Notes: generated by a model not told the origin, from the letters alone. A stretch of 52,786 nt of DNA from Bacteroidota bacterium (GCA_963169325.1 CAUJEY010000204.1:1-52786), one strand, 5' to 3'; numbered from the stretch's first letter, positions 39,168 through 48,413 are shown. Numbers and translations are program-made.

Positions 39168-41864
39168 ATGCAACTACACCTCGGCCTTGATTTTGACAGC
39201 CCCCTGTACACTGCCCCCGATGCCCACCGGGCAGGCCACCTATACCTCGGCCCTAAAAAGTTGCTCCACTGGCTCGAAGGCCAGGTGGGTCTGTTCGGGT
39301 ATCCCGAAAATACTGACTATCTGCGTATCGAATTGTACCGGCAGGCATTGTTGCAGTGGGCCGAAACTGCCCCGGAAAAGCCGTTTTACGATGCCTCCTT
39401 TGAGGCCGACCGGTTTGCCACGGCAGAAGGACTACTGGCCTGGCGCGACGAATTATTGTTGGCCGGGTGGGATTTTACAGCCGGAACGGACTGCCCGAAA
39501 CGGCCTGCAGCCCTGGCACAAGTGGAGCAATTTTTCAGACAAAAAATAAACAACCCCGAGGCGGGCGTGTCGGCCATCGGATTTGCCGACCGCTGCGCAC
39601 AGGCGTTGAACTGGCTGGAACAACGCGCCTTACCATTAGATAAAGTAGTTTTATACGAACCGGAACACCTGCTGCCTGCTTTTCTTCAACGCGTAATGGC
39701 GGTTTTCCGATTAAAAAAAATTGCGATCGAAACAGTGGAGATTGCAGCCTCGGCCGATGCCGGCACTGACCTCGGCTGGTTACAACGCAGTTTGCTGGGG
39801 CAAGTTTCCGGCAAAAAAGCGGCGGCAGGCGATGCCTCTCTTTTGGTGCTGACGGCCCGGCGCGACAGCGATGCCGCCGTTTTTCTGGCCCAATGGCTGG
39901 CCCAAAACCCGGATTGGCATCCCGTGTTCCTGATCCCGGAAATGAACCGGACGCTCGAACAAGCCCTGCTGCTGGAAGGGTTTCCTGCCTTGGGCGTGTT
40001 GTCTGCTTCCTTGGCCCGCCCCTCGCTTCAGGTGTTGAAACTGGCGCCGGTCTTCCTGTGGGAACCGGTAGACGTATTCAAGATCATGGAGTTCGTAACC
40101 TTGCCGATAAAACCCCTGGACGATGGCTTGGCGCTTGAGATCGCCCGTGTAATGGCGCAGAAGCCGGGTTTGTTCAGTGATACCTGGTTTGCAGCGGTGC
40201 TGGGGTATCTGGAAAAAGAAGGGGTGCCGAATGCCGTGCGGGAACAATACGAATTTTGGTTTAACCGGCGCCGGTACCGGGCTGATGGCATGGCGCCCAA
40301 GCGCGATGCGATTGAACTGTATGATTACCTGCACCACTGGGCGCGCAAGGAGTACGAGGAGGATAAAAATACTACGCTGCTGGTGTTGGCGGAACAGGCA
40401 CGCCGGATTCGCGATTTGTTGGAGGCATTGCCGGAGCCGCGGCTCAGTTTTCTGGAATTGGAACGTATCGTGCGCACGATTTACCAGCCGGCGCCGGTTC
40501 AACTTACCCAAGCCGAAACCGGCCGCTTCGACTTTGTACACCAGCCCGGCGCCCTGGCCGCGCCGGCGGATATGCTGCTTTGGTGGAATTGCCTGTTCGA
40601 CGGCAAAGCCCCGGCGCCCGATCACTGGCGGCAAGAAGAACGGATGTGGCTGGCCTCCAGATCGGTAACACTCGACGAGCCGCTGCTGGAAGGCCAACGG
40701 CGCCAGTTACTCAAACAGCGTCCCGTTTTACAAGCCCGAAAGCGGCTCATTCTGGTGGTACCGGAACAGGCCGACGGCGCCGACGCTTTGCCCAGTTTGC
40801 TGCTCAGCGACCTGGAAGCGGCATTTGACTCGACCCGAAAATTCAAATTTTGCCTGGATGACGAAACCGGGCGCCAGGCACTATTGCATCTGGGCGGTAT
40901 TCCAGGCCGTGCCTTGCTGGAAAGCAGGGTCATCGCCCGCCCGCGCCCGCAGTTGTTGATCCGGGAACCCGGGCGTCTGGCCGAAAGCGAGTACGAGACG
41001 CCGACCAATCTGGAAAGCCTCTTTTATTATCCGCACCGCTGGTTTTTCCGGCAAAAGCTGCGTTTGTTCCCGGCCAGTTTGCTTAGCGTCACCCGCGACC
41101 AAACCCTGCTGGGAAGCCTGGCCCACCGCTTTTTTGAACTGCTTTTACAGGAAAACCCCCTCGATTGGGATAAAATTACCGTGCGCGACTGGATCGATGC
41201 CAAAGCCGCTACGTTACTCGAACGGGAAGGCGCAACCCTGCTGCTGTACGGCCGGGAACCGGAGCGCAACCAGTTTCTCAACCGGGTTAAAAATGCCGCC
41301 TGGAGCCTGCTCACCCAGATACGGAATAACGGCTGGACGATAGAGGCAACCGAATTGCCGCTGGAGGGCGACTTCAGCGGGCTGCCGGTACGTGGCAAAG
41401 CCGACCTGGTCTTGCGCCGCGATACCGACGAATGGGCCATCATCGACCTGAAATGGAGCGGCGCCAGGCGGCGAAAGGAAATGATTCAAAACGGCGAAGA
41501 TTTGCAATTGATCCTCTATGCCAAATTGCTGCCGCCACCGGCGCATTGGGCACATACTGCCTATTTTATCCTGGAAGACGGGAAAATGATTGCCCGCAAC
41601 AAAGCCGCTTTCCGCGACGCCATCGCTGCCGGCGGCGATGACGATCACGCCGAAGCCTGCGCGCAAATTTTTGCCTGCATGGAACGCACCTTCGCCTGGC
41701 GCCAGGCCCAATTACAAAAGGGCGTGGTCGAAATGCGCACCGCCCGTACGGCGCCCGAACTGGATGCCCTGTACGCCGAAGAATTGATCGACCTGCTCGA
41801 AATGAAAATGGAAGATTCCCGGTGGGATGACTATCGGACCTTGGTGGAGTTTATGGGAGCGTAG
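39168..41864 (+). CDS. AddB-like PD-(D/E)XK nuclease family protein
   Basis: 898 residues from the ATG at 39168; a GTG directly before it (39165) is equally possible. The C-terminal nuclease has GKAD (D747 counting from the GTG), IIDLKW (D761-L-K763) and LQLILYAKLL (Q781-x3-Y785), the RecB/AddB-type PD-(D/E)XK signature. The long N-terminal part resembles an AddB-like inactive helicase body; I see no Walker A motif. Such proteins normally pair with a UvrD-family helicase in double-strand-break processing. No helicase lies beside it. Confidence 0.8.
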   Translation: MQLHLGLDFDSPLYTAPDAHRAGHLYLGPKKLLHWLEGQVGLFGYPENTDYLRIELYRQALLQWAETAPEKPFYDASFEADRFATAEGLLAWRDELLLAGWDFTAGTDCPKRPAALAQVEQFFRQKINNPEAGVSAIGFADRCAQALNWLEQRALPLDKVVLYEPEHLLPAFLQRVMAVFRLKKIAIETVEIAASADAGTDLGWLQRSLLGQVSGKKAAAGDASLLVLTARRDSDAAVFLAQWLAQNPDWHPVFLIPEMNRTLEQALLLEGFPALGVLSASLARPSLQVLKLAPVFLWEPVDVFKIMEFVTLPIKPLDDGLALEIARVMAQKPGLFSDTWFAAVLGYLEKEGVPNAVREQYEFWFNRRRYRADGMAPKRDAIELYDYLHHWARKEYEEDKNTTLLVLAEQARRIRDLLEALPEPRLSFLELERIVRTIYQPAPVQLTQAETGRFDFVHQPGALAAPADMLLWWNCLFDGKAPAPDHWRQEERMWLASRSVTLDEPLLEGQRRQLLKQRPVLQARKRLILVVPEQADGADALPSLLLSDLEAAFDSTRKFKFCLDDETGRQALLHLGGIPGRALLESRVIARPRPQLLIREPGRLAESEYETPTNLESLFYYPHRWFFRQKLRLFPASLLSVTRDQTLLGSLAHRFFELLLQENPLDWDKITVRDWIDAKAATLLEREGATLLLYGREPERNQFLNRVKNAAWSLLTQIRNNGWTIEATELPLEGDFSGLPVRGKADLVLRRDTDEWAIIDLKWSGARRRKEMIQNGEDLQLILYAKLLPPPAHWAHTAYFILEDGKMIARNKAAFRDAIAAGGDDDHAEACAQIFACMERTFAWRQAQLQKGVVEMRTARTAPELDALYAEELIDLLEMKMEDSRWDDYRTLVEFMGA

Positions 41865-41870
41865 GTTAGA

Positions 41871-42015
41871 AGAGGTTACTGGTTTGAGGGTTTGAAGGTT
41901 TGAAGGTTGGAGGGTTTGAAGGTTAGAGGGTTAGAAAGTTACTTGTTTACGTGTCGAACCAGTAACCTTCTAACCCTCTAACCAGAAACCCTCTAACCAG
42001 TAACCCTCTAACCCT
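41871..42015. repeat. GGTTTGAAGG/GGTTAGAGG repeats in inverted arrangement
   Basis: 7-8-bp units GGTTTGAA, GGTTGGAG and GGTTAGAG on the left. The complementary CTAACCAGAAACC/CTCTAACC units lie on the right. A perfect 16-bp pair joins GGTTAGAGGGTTAGAA (41921-41936) to 41968-41983. It fills the whole gap between the convergent nuclease and ferredoxin genes. Confidence 0.88.
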
Positions 42016-42016
42016 T

Positions 42017-42334
42017 TTATTCAGCATCCGGCGCCAGTTTCACGCTCAATCCATCCAATTCGTCGGTTAACCGGATTTGGCACCCGAGGCGACTATTGTT
42101 TTGAACAAAAAAAGCCTGATCAAGCATAGCGTGTTCATCCTCGGAGGCTTCCGGCAACGGGTGTTCGCTCAAAACATACACATGGCATGAAGCGCATAAA
42201 GCCATTCCACCGCAGGTACCTTTGACCGGGAGTTCGTAACTTTTACACAATTCCATGAGATTCAAGCCCATATCGGTTGGTGTCTCCAGCGCGTGGGGTT
42301 GATCTTCGCGGTCAATAACGGTGATGGTGATCAT
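42017..42334 (-). CDS. [2Fe-2S] ferredoxin, adrenodoxin type
   Basis: 105 residues. Cluster ligands C41-x5-C47-x2-C50 (CGGMALCASC) and C85, with the acidic EASEDEHAMLD helix typical of adrenodoxin/bacterial Isc-type ferredoxins. A soluble one-electron carrier. It starts 12 bp after the ferredoxin-NADP reductase gene and is almost certainly co-transcribed; the two form a redox pair fed by NAD(P)H. The acceptor is not encoded nearby. Confidence 0.93.
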   Translation of the reverse strand: MITITVIDREDQPHALETPTDMGLNLMELCKSYELPVKGTCGGMALCASCHVYVLSEHPLPEASEDEHAMLDQAFFVQNNSRLGCQIRLTDELDGLSVKLAPDAE

Positions 42335-42346
42335 GTCGTATGGAAA

Positions 42347-43405
42347 TCAAAGGACGGCGGTTGCGGGCAAGCCGTCGATACCGGTAACGGTGGTATATTT
42401 GAAGGATAGTTTTTTTCCGGGATTGGCAAAGGTGAAGGCCGATTGACAAGCGAGGGTGGCTTCATGGAACCCGCAGAGGATCAGTTTCAACTTTCCGGGG
42501 TAGGTATTGATGTCGCCGATGGCAAAAATGCCCGGCACGTTGGTGCTGTAGTCGAGTGTGTTTACTTCGATAGCGCCTTTATCGACGGCCAGGCCCCATT
42601 CGGCAATAGGGCCGAGTTTGGGTGTGAGGCCGAACAGCGGCACAAAATGGTCGGCTTCGAGTTTGAATTCACCTTCCGTATCGTGTTGTACGACTACATG
42701 CTCTAATTTGCTGTTGCCCTGAAGGCCCGTTACCTGGGCATTGGTGACGATTTTAATTTTCCCGGTTTGGGCCAGGTGTTGCACTTTTTCCACCGAATCG
42801 AGGGCGCCGCGAAACTCCGTGCGGCGGTGGATCAGCGTCAGTTCGCGGGCTACATTGGCCAGATAAATGGTCCAGTCCAGCGCCGAATCGCCGCCGCCGG
42901 CGATCACAACACGCTGGTTGCGGTAGATATCGGGATTGCGGACGAAGTACTCCACACCTTTTTCCTCGAATTGTTCGATATTATCGATCGGTGGTTTTCG
43001 CGGTTCGAAACAACCCAGGCCGCCGGCGATAAAAATAACGGGAGCGGTGAGTACGGTGCCGCGATCGGTAACCACTTGCCACCTGCCATCGGCTTGTTTT
43101 TCTACGGTGGTGGCGCGTTCACCCAAGGTAAAACCGGGGTGAAAGGGTTCTATTTGCCGGAGCAGGTTTTGCACCAGATCGGCGGCCAGCACGCCGGGGC
43201 AACCGGGAATATCGTATATCGGTTTTTTAGGATAGATTTCTGTTAATTGGCCGCCGGGTTGCGACAGCACATCGACCAGTTGACAACGCATTTTCAGCAG
43301 GCCGGCCTCAAATACGGCAAACAAACCGACAGGTCCTGCGCCGATGATGATAATATCGGTCTCGATAGATTTCTGTTCCGATGAATGTTCAAAAGAATAC
43401 AGCAT
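42347..43405 (-). CDS. Ferredoxin--NADP(+) reductase, thioredoxin-reductase type
   Basis: 352 residues from the ATG at 43405 (MLYSFEHSSEQKSIETD); an earlier ATG at 43489 adds 28 residues unlike the family. FAD-binding IIIIGAGPVGLFAVFEAGL, QPGGQLTEIYPKKPIYDIPG, the NADPH-binding VVIAGGGDSALDWT and the C-terminal GIFAIGDINTYPGKLKLILCGFHEATLA define the TrxR-like FNR group. The redox-active CxxC of thioredoxin reductase is absent. It reduces the neighbouring ferredoxin or takes electrons from it. A hairpin ending in a T-run lies just upstream (43412-43445). Confidence 0.92.
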   Translation of the reverse strand: MLYSFEHSSEQKSIETDIIIIGAGPVGLFAVFEAGLLKMRCQLVDVLSQPGGQLTEIYPKKPIYDIPGCPGVLAADLVQNLLRQIEPFHPGFTLGERATTVEKQADGRWQVVTDRGTVLTAPVIFIAGGLGCFEPRKPPIDNIEQFEEKGVEYFVRNPDIYRNQRVVIAGGGDSALDWTIYLANVARELTLIHRRTEFRGALDSVEKVQHLAQTGKIKIVTNAQVTGLQGNSKLEHVVVQHDTEGEFKLEADHFVPLFGLTPKLGPIAEWGLAVDKGAIEVNTLDYSTNVPGIFAIGDINTYPGKLKLILCGFHEATLACQSAFTFANPGKKLSFKYTTVTGIDGLPATAVL

Positions 43406-43411
43406 GCCCGG

Positions 43412-43445
43412 ATAAACAAAAAATAGCCGGCTATAGTTGCCGGCT
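43412..43445 (-). terminator. Hairpin with T-run just before the ferredoxin reductase gene
   Basis: Stem AGCCGGC (43425-43431) / GCCGGCT (43439-43445), loop TATAGTT, followed on the minus strand by ATTTTTTGTTT. It can end the engB-acyltransferase-hydratase transcript. It is only ~20 nt from the next start codon, so it may instead sit in that gene's leader. Confidence 0.6.
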
Positions 43446-43543
43446 GAATGTGGCTCAATTTTGTGCGTTAAAGGCGGCAAAATTCTCATTTTGTCGCGTA
43501 GGAGAAAACAAATTAGAATCGCTGCACGAGATGATTTTAATCA

Positions 43544-44326
43544 TTATTTCCCCAAAAAATTTGCTTTGCGTTTTTCCACAAAAGCGGTAGCGCCCTCGCG
43601 GAAATCTTCGGTGTCGCAGCACGCGCCGAAAGCATCGATTTCCGTGGCAAATCCGTCGATCCCGTCTTCAAAAAGGGCATTAACACTTTCAATCACTTTT
43701 GCAATAGCGACCGGTGCTTTGGTCGTTATTTTTTCAATCAACTCCTTTGCTTTGGTTACTTCTTCGCCGGCCGGCACAACATAGTTGACCAAACCGAGCC
43801 GCAACGCTTCCGCTGCGTCGATCATATCGGCGGTCATCAGCAGTTCCAGGGCTTTGCTTTTGCCGATATATTGTACCAGGCGTTGGGTGCCCCCGTAGCC
43901 AGGAATAATACCCAGATTGACTTCCGGTTGACCAAATCTGGCGCGTTCGCCGGCTACCCGGAGATGACAGGCCATCGCCAGTTCGCAACCGCCGCCGAGG
44001 GCAAAACCATTCACCGCGGCTATTACCGGTTTGGAAAACCGTTCGATCAGGAAAAAAATATCCTGGCCGCGTTTGGCAAAGGCAGCGCCCTGGGCAGCGT
44101 CCAGATCACGGAACTCCGTGATATCGGCCCCGGCTACAAATGCTTTTTCGCCTGCCCCTGTCAGCACTACGCCTTTAAGTCCTTCCATTTCCGGCCCTTC
44201 CGTGCCAAAAAAATAGCGCAGTTCGAGCATGGTTTGGGAGTTCAGGGCATTCAGCGCTTTTTCCCGGCTGATGGTGATCACGGCAATACCGTTGTCTATT
44301 TCGATGTGCAGGTTTTGATATAACAT
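43544..44326 (-). CDS. Enoyl-CoA hydratase
   Basis: 260 residues from the ATG at 44326, four bases after the stop of the acyltransferase; a start at 44353 would run inside that gene. Crotonase fold with both catalytic glutamates: GGGCELAMACHLR and FGQPEVNLGIIPGYGGTQRL. The ending is FREGATAFVEKRKANFLGK. It hydrates trans-2-enoyl-CoA in fatty-acid beta-oxidation or a crotonyl-CoA route. Operon position behind a PlsB-like acyltransferase points to lipid metabolism. Confidence 0.92.
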   Translation of the reverse strand: MLYQNLHIEIDNGIAVITISREKALNALNSQTMLELRYFFGTEGPEMEGLKGVVLTGAGEKAFVAGADITEFRDLDAAQGAAFAKRGQDIFFLIERFSKPVIAAVNGFALGGGCELAMACHLRVAGERARFGQPEVNLGIIPGYGGTQRLVQYIGKSKALELLMTADMIDAAEALRLGLVNYVVPAGEEVTKAKELIEKITTKAPVAIAKVIESVNALFEDGIDGFATEIDAFGACCDTEDFREGATAFVEKRKANFLGK

Positions 44327-44330
44327 ATCT

Positions 44331-46040
44331 CTAATCAACTTTAAGTACTTCAATTTCCTCCGATTTCCACTGTACGGCTTTATCTAAATGATAGTTTTTG
44401 AGGCGGTTGTGATAGAAATACAGCACCCTGAAGTTGGAGGAAACGATATTGTCTTCCCGGGTAAAGCCGAGCGGTTTTTCCCGATGAAACACGCCGAGGT
44501 TTTTAACGCCGTTGCGCACTACATCCGCCGCGGGCCGGTGTATTTCCGGGGATAATTTGATCCGGCCGAGTTGTTCCCATTCATACAATTGGGCCTGCAT
44601 TTGATCTACCACTTCCTCCACGGCGCGAAAGGGGAACATGTAATCGTCGGGGGGCAGGCGCAGGATACCGAACAAGTCTAATTTTGGATTTTCGTGCACC
44701 AGCATCTCAAAAACGGCGTACGCGATCAGGTGACTGCTCAACACGACGTTTTCAATGCTGTAGCGCTCGGCTATACGTTCGGCAAGGAGTTTGGTGTATT
44801 CTTCTTCCCGCTGCCGGTCTTCATTTACGGCGCCTTTGGACATAAAATATTCCTGGATGTCGATTTCATTGCCAAAGCGGTCGAAACTGCGGCCCTGGGC
44901 ATCTACGAAGTTGCCGAGCACATCCATTGGTTTGCCGATACTGAGGGTGATGTCGTTGGTGGTGGAAAAAAAGCGCCAGATAAACCGGAACCAGCTGCGA
45001 ATACTGTTGCCTTCGTCGCGCAGCCGGATATATTGTTCCTTGCCTGTAAAACGCAGGTGTTGTTCGATGAGAAAAGGCGCCTCCAGTACAAAGTGATAGC
45101 CGATGACCATCGGAACGATAAACACCTTTTCGATTTTCCCTTGCTGGCACAGGGCGCGCTGGGCTTCCACGGTAGTGCCGAGCAGCCCCATTTTGAGTTC
45201 AGACTCCAGTTCGCCGGAGCGCGAACGGGTGCCGCCCGGAAAGAACAAGCTGTTCACCCCGCGCTGAATGCTGAGGTGGCTCATGGTTTTCAGGGTTTCG
45301 AGGTAGATGGCATTTTTTTTACGCCGGTCAACCCGGTAGGCGCCGAGCCGGTTCATAAAATAAGCCGCCGGGCCGAAATTATAGAGATTGAGCCCGGCGC
45401 CGTAAGAAAAGGAGGGCAAACCCATCATTTGGTCCATCGCATAACCGACGAGGATGGAATCCAAATTACTGGAGTGGGTGGGCACTACCACCACCGTGCC
45501 GTGGCGAAACAGGTGGCGCACGGTATCCACATCGCCCACTACGTTCAGTCGTTCGTACAACTGACGCCGTCCGCGCCACAAACTGGTGATGCTTTTGTCT
45601 ACGGCTGCATTGAGCAGGCGGTCGAACAGAACCGTTAAAAAACGTTGGGCGAACCGGAATGTCGGGATTTTGAACGTACCGACGATTTCTTCCGAATACC
45701 GGTGTATGATTTTCCGGAGGATATCTTCCGCCGCTTCTACGGCCTCCGGGTCGTTTCGGTCGAGCGATTTTTTGATCAGCCGTTTACTGATTTTATTCCA
45801 GAACGACCGTTCATTGGGAGGGTCCACCTTCCAGGGAGATTCCTTGATACGGATACGTTCCTGGTAAATGGTTTTCACAAGCACATCCACCAGGTCGTCG
45901 CGGTGGCGGGCAGAGATTCGCCGGAAGGTAAAATCTTCGATGTCCCGAATAAATGCCGCGCGATCTTCGCTGAGCCGGTAAATAGGCCAGTCTTCCGTTT
46001 TTTCGATGACACGCGGATATGTCTGAATGTCTTTTCTCAC
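44331..46040 (-). CDS. PlsB-like glycerol-3-phosphate / 1-acylglycerol-3-phosphate acyltransferase
   Basis: 569 residues. The acyltransferase core has HSSNLD (189-194, the HX4D catalytic box), the FFPGGTRSRSG substrate-binding box (about 267-276) and the LGAYRVDRR block between them. The N-terminal ~180 residues (helical) and the C-terminal ~200 residues resemble PlsB more than the short PlsC enzymes. It should esterify an acyl group onto glycerol-3-phosphate or lysophosphatidate at the inner membrane. It lies 13 bp after engB and 4 bp before the enoyl-CoA hydratase gene. Confidence 0.87.
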   Translation of the reverse strand: MRKDIQTYPRVIEKTEDWPIYRLSEDRAAFIRDIEDFTFRRISARHRDDLVDVLVKTIYQERIRIKESPWKVDPPNERSFWNKISKRLIKKSLDRNDPEAVEAAEDILRKIIHRYSEEIVGTFKIPTFRFAQRFLTVLFDRLLNAAVDKSITSLWRGRRQLYERLNVVGDVDTVRHLFRHGTVVVVPTHSSNLDSILVGYAMDQMMGLPSFSYGAGLNLYNFGPAAYFMNRLGAYRVDRRKKNAIYLETLKTMSHLSIQRGVNSLFFPGGTRSRSGELESELKMGLLGTTVEAQRALCQQGKIEKVFIVPMVIGYHFVLEAPFLIEQHLRFTGKEQYIRLRDEGNSIRSWFRFIWRFFSTTNDITLSIGKPMDVLGNFVDAQGRSFDRFGNEIDIQEYFMSKGAVNEDRQREEEYTKLLAERIAERYSIENVVLSSHLIAYAVFEMLVHENPKLDLFGILRLPPDDYMFPFRAVEEVVDQMQAQLYEWEQLGRIKLSPEIHRPAADVVRNGVKNLGVFHREKPLGFTREDNIVSSNFRVLYFYHNRLKNYHLDKAVQWKSEEIEVLKVD

Positions 46041-46053
46041 GTAAAGTATTTGG

Positions 46054-46656
46054 TTAGGACGGCCGGTTTTTCAACAGTTTGCTGATATACTCCAGGATTT
46101 CCGGTCTTCCGGTGCGGTATTGCGCGGAAGTAATAAAATGAGGCGGCAGGGTTTCCCAGGTTTTACCCAATTCACTTAAAAAGGCTTCGACATTTCGTTC
46201 CAACTCGGTTTTTTTCATGCGGTCCGTTTTGGTAAAAGCCAGGGCAAATGGAGTGCCGGCCGTGCCGAGGGCGTTGACAAAATCCAGGTCAATTTGTCTG
46301 GGCGGCACATTGGAGTCGATTAAAACAAAGGCCAGCAGGAGGGGTTTCCGGTTGCGCAAGTATCCGTCGATCATGGCAGCCAGGGTCTTTTGCTGGGTTT
46401 TCGACACTTTTGCGTAACCGTAACCGGGTAAATCGACCAGGTACCATTGGTTGTTGATCAGGAAAAAATTGATCAACTGTGTTTTGCCCGGTGTGCCGGA
46501 TACTTTGGCCAAGCCCTTTTTGGCAGTCAGCATATTAATCAGCGACGACTTCCCCACATTGGAGCGCCCGATAAAAGCGAACTCCGGGCGACCGTCCTTC
46601 GGGCACGCACTTTCTTTCAAAAAACTTGATACAAATTCGGCTAACAAGATATCCAT
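46054..46656 (-). CDS. engB: Ribosome biogenesis GTPase YihA/EngB
   Basis: 200 residues from the ATG at 46656 (MDILLAEFVSSFL); an upstream ATG at 46686 falls inside the -7 box. G1 GRSNVGKS (30-37), the G2 region GTPGKTQLINFF, G3 DLPGYGYAKVS, G4 TKTD and G5 TSAQYRTG. It assists 50S subunit assembly in the cytosol. First gene of a three-gene unit with the acyltransferase and the hydratase. Confidence 0.95.
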   Translation of the reverse strand: MDILLAEFVSSFLKESACPKDGRPEFAFIGRSNVGKSSLINMLTAKKGLAKVSGTPGKTQLINFFLINNQWYLVDLPGYGYAKVSKTQQKTLAAMIDGYLRNRKPLLLAFVLIDSNVPPRQIDLDFVNALGTAGTPFALAFTKTDRMKKTELERNVEAFLSELGKTWETLPPHFITSAQYRTGRPEILEYISKLLKNRPS

Positions 46657-46683
46657 TTCGTAAAGGCGATTTTTGGCGGGCTG

Positions 46684-46691
46684 CAAAAGTA
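46684..46691 (-). promoter_or_regulatory. -7 box of the engB operon
   Basis: A perfect TACTTTTG on the minus strand, 27 nt before the engB ATG; -33 not clear. Confidence 0.55.
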
Positions 46692-46803
46692 CACATTCCT
46701 GCCGCTTTATAAGGCGGGATTTTTAGACCGTGCTGCTGCCTGTGTTCCTGCGGATTCAACAAATCGCCTCAAATATGTCCTTGTGTTTAATTTGATTGCG
46801 CAC

Positions 46804-47289
46804 TTAAGTGGTTGAAGCAGCCACCATCCGCCCAAATCTTTTTTCCAGTATTTCCTCGCGAAAATTAAATATTTCCGCAACCCTTTTTCCCACAAACAGG
46901 AAATGCGCCAGACGGCCCAAGAGCCCGAGGGGCAACTTGTAGTGCAACAAGTCCGTCATCTCCACGCCGCCAGGTATCGACTTGAAATGGTGCTGGTGAT
47001 GCCACAAAGCGTAAGGGCCCGAGCGCTGCTCATCGATAAAGTACTCCCCTTCTTTTACTTGTGTGATTTCCGTCAGCCAGTGCATGGGAATGTTCCACAA
47101 CGGGCGTACGGTGTAGGCAATGACTTGCCCGGGATACATCTGTTTTACCCATCTGGCGCCGGAAACGATGTCGAAACCCATCTCGGGCGGTGTTATTACT
47201 TTCAAATTGGCGGGCGATGAAAAAAAAGTCCACGCTTCTTCCAGCGATATGGGCAATTGCTGTACCCGCTCCAAGGTGTAAACGGCCAT
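46804..47289 (-). CDS. SRPBCC-superfamily protein
   Basis: 161 residues. START/Bet-v-1-like fold: YTLERVQQLPISLEEAWTFFSSPANLKVITPPEMGF at the N-terminus, then the central VKEGEYFIDEQRSGPYALWHHQHHF and a C-terminal long helix. This subgroup (often mis-called cell-division inhibitor or polyketide-cyclase-like) probably binds a hydrophobic ligand in the cytosol. The ligand is unknown. The gene follows the 47330-47786 palindrome. Confidence 0.85.
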   Translation of the reverse strand: MAVYTLERVQQLPISLEEAWTFFSSPANLKVITPPEMGFDIVSGARWVKQMYPGQVIAYTVRPLWNIPMHWLTEITQVKEGEYFIDEQRSGPYALWHHQHHFKSIPGGVEMTDLLHYKLPLGLLGRLAHFLFVGKRVAEIFNFREEILEKRFGRMVAASTT

Positions 47290-47329
47290 AAATGTTTTTT
47301 TGGCCAGATAACAACCGCTGGGTGCAAAG

Positions 47330-47786
47330 GTTTAGGGTTTGGAGGTTTGGAGGTTTAGGGTTTGGAGGTTTAGGGTTTGGAGGTTTAGGGTTTGGAGGTT
47401 TACTGGTTGGAAGGTTGGAGGGCATAGTCGGGACTTGGGCAACCCTTTATCCCTCCCCCCAACCACCATAGCCATCAGGTTAAGGATTTTGAGTGCATTT
47501 TTAAAGTCAAAATGTAAAATCTAAAATGTAAAAGTCAAAAGGAATATCGCGGAAGGGGGCTTTGTGCCAGCATTTATACCACTGAATATCCCTTAATCAC
47601 GGTATCCCACTTTTACATTTTGACTCTTACATTTTACATTTTGACTTTAAAAGCAACAATTTTCCCTTAACCTGATGGCTATGGGGGTTGGAGGGAGGGA
47701 GAAAGGGTTGCCCAAGTTCTGGCTATGCCCTCAAACCAGTAACCCTCAAACCTCCAAACCAGAAACCTCCAAACCCCCAAACCCTC
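47330..47786. repeat. Large nested palindromic intergenic element (457 bp)
   Basis: Three blocks repeated in inverted order around a ~68-nt centre (47542-47609). (i) GGTTTGGAGGTTTA units (47330-47415) against CCTCCAAACC units (47730-47786). (ii) A ~65-bp unique block (47421-47485) against 47664-47729, about 90% identical by eye and containing ACTTGGGCAACCCTTT and CATAGCCATCAGGTTAAGG. (iii) AAAATGT/AAAAGTC heptamers (47500-47541) against 47610-47652. No ORF of substance. Confidence 0.92.
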
Positions 47787-47790
47787 TTTT

Positions 47791-48216
47791 TTACATATTC
47801 TCCGGAATAAACTTATCGAGGCTTTCCGGGTATTCCTTCCCGTATTCGTATCGCAACACGTCGTAAGTGGTGACGATACCGACCAGTTCCTTGTGCTCAT
47901 TTACGATTGGCACGGCGTGAAAGAGATGCTCCATCAACACTTCTGCCACGGCGCCGATGTGTTGTTCGGGGTCGAGCGTGGCCAGATGTGTCGACATCAC
48001 TTCGCTCACACGCATATCCTGGTAAGCCACAACAGAAAGACCGAGTTTGAAAATATCCCAGGAGGTAACTAATCCCACCAATTTTTTCCCTTCGACAACC
48101 GGTATATGGTGTATCCGTTTTGTCATAAAAATTTCACGCGCTGCGCCCAGCGTGTCGGCCGGTGTGAGGGTTATCACATTTGAGGTCATAATCGTGTGTA
48201 CGCGTTCGTTCATCAT
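47791..48216 (-). CDS. Tandem CBS-domain protein
   Basis: 141 residues made of two CBS motifs (about 8-62 and 72-128): VHTIMTSNVITLTPADTLGAA with IHHIPVVEGKKLVGLVTSWDI, then VSEVMSTHLATLDPEQHIGAV with FHAVPIVNEHKELVGIVTTYDV. A Bateman module alone normally binds adenine nucleotides and regulates a partner. No partner domain is fused. Cytosolic. Confidence 0.92.
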   Translation of the reverse strand: MMNERVHTIMTSNVITLTPADTLGAAREIFMTKRIHHIPVVEGKKLVGLVTSWDIFKLGLSVVAYQDMRVSEVMSTHLATLDPEQHIGAVAEVLMEHLFHAVPIVNEHKELVGIVTTYDVLRYEYGKEYPESLDKFIPENM

Positions 48217-48413
48217 AGGCTATGATATTTAAAAATGGCTTAGTATACTGATTGTGAATGGTTAAGCAGAATTTACAAAGATTTGAATGGTTACTGAGGT
48301 TTTACGACGGAGCATAAAATTTTAACCGCGGCCGAAAGTAGAGGGCTTCCGATTATTCTCCAAATATTCGGGCGTGGAACTCAACAAATTAACTTGCTCC
48401 GGTTATGCGGGGA

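Noticed and set aside
44694-45638. 314-codon plus-strand open frame
   Set aside because: Antisense to the PlsB-like acyltransferase, which has clear catalytic motifs; the antisense frame has no recognisable domain.
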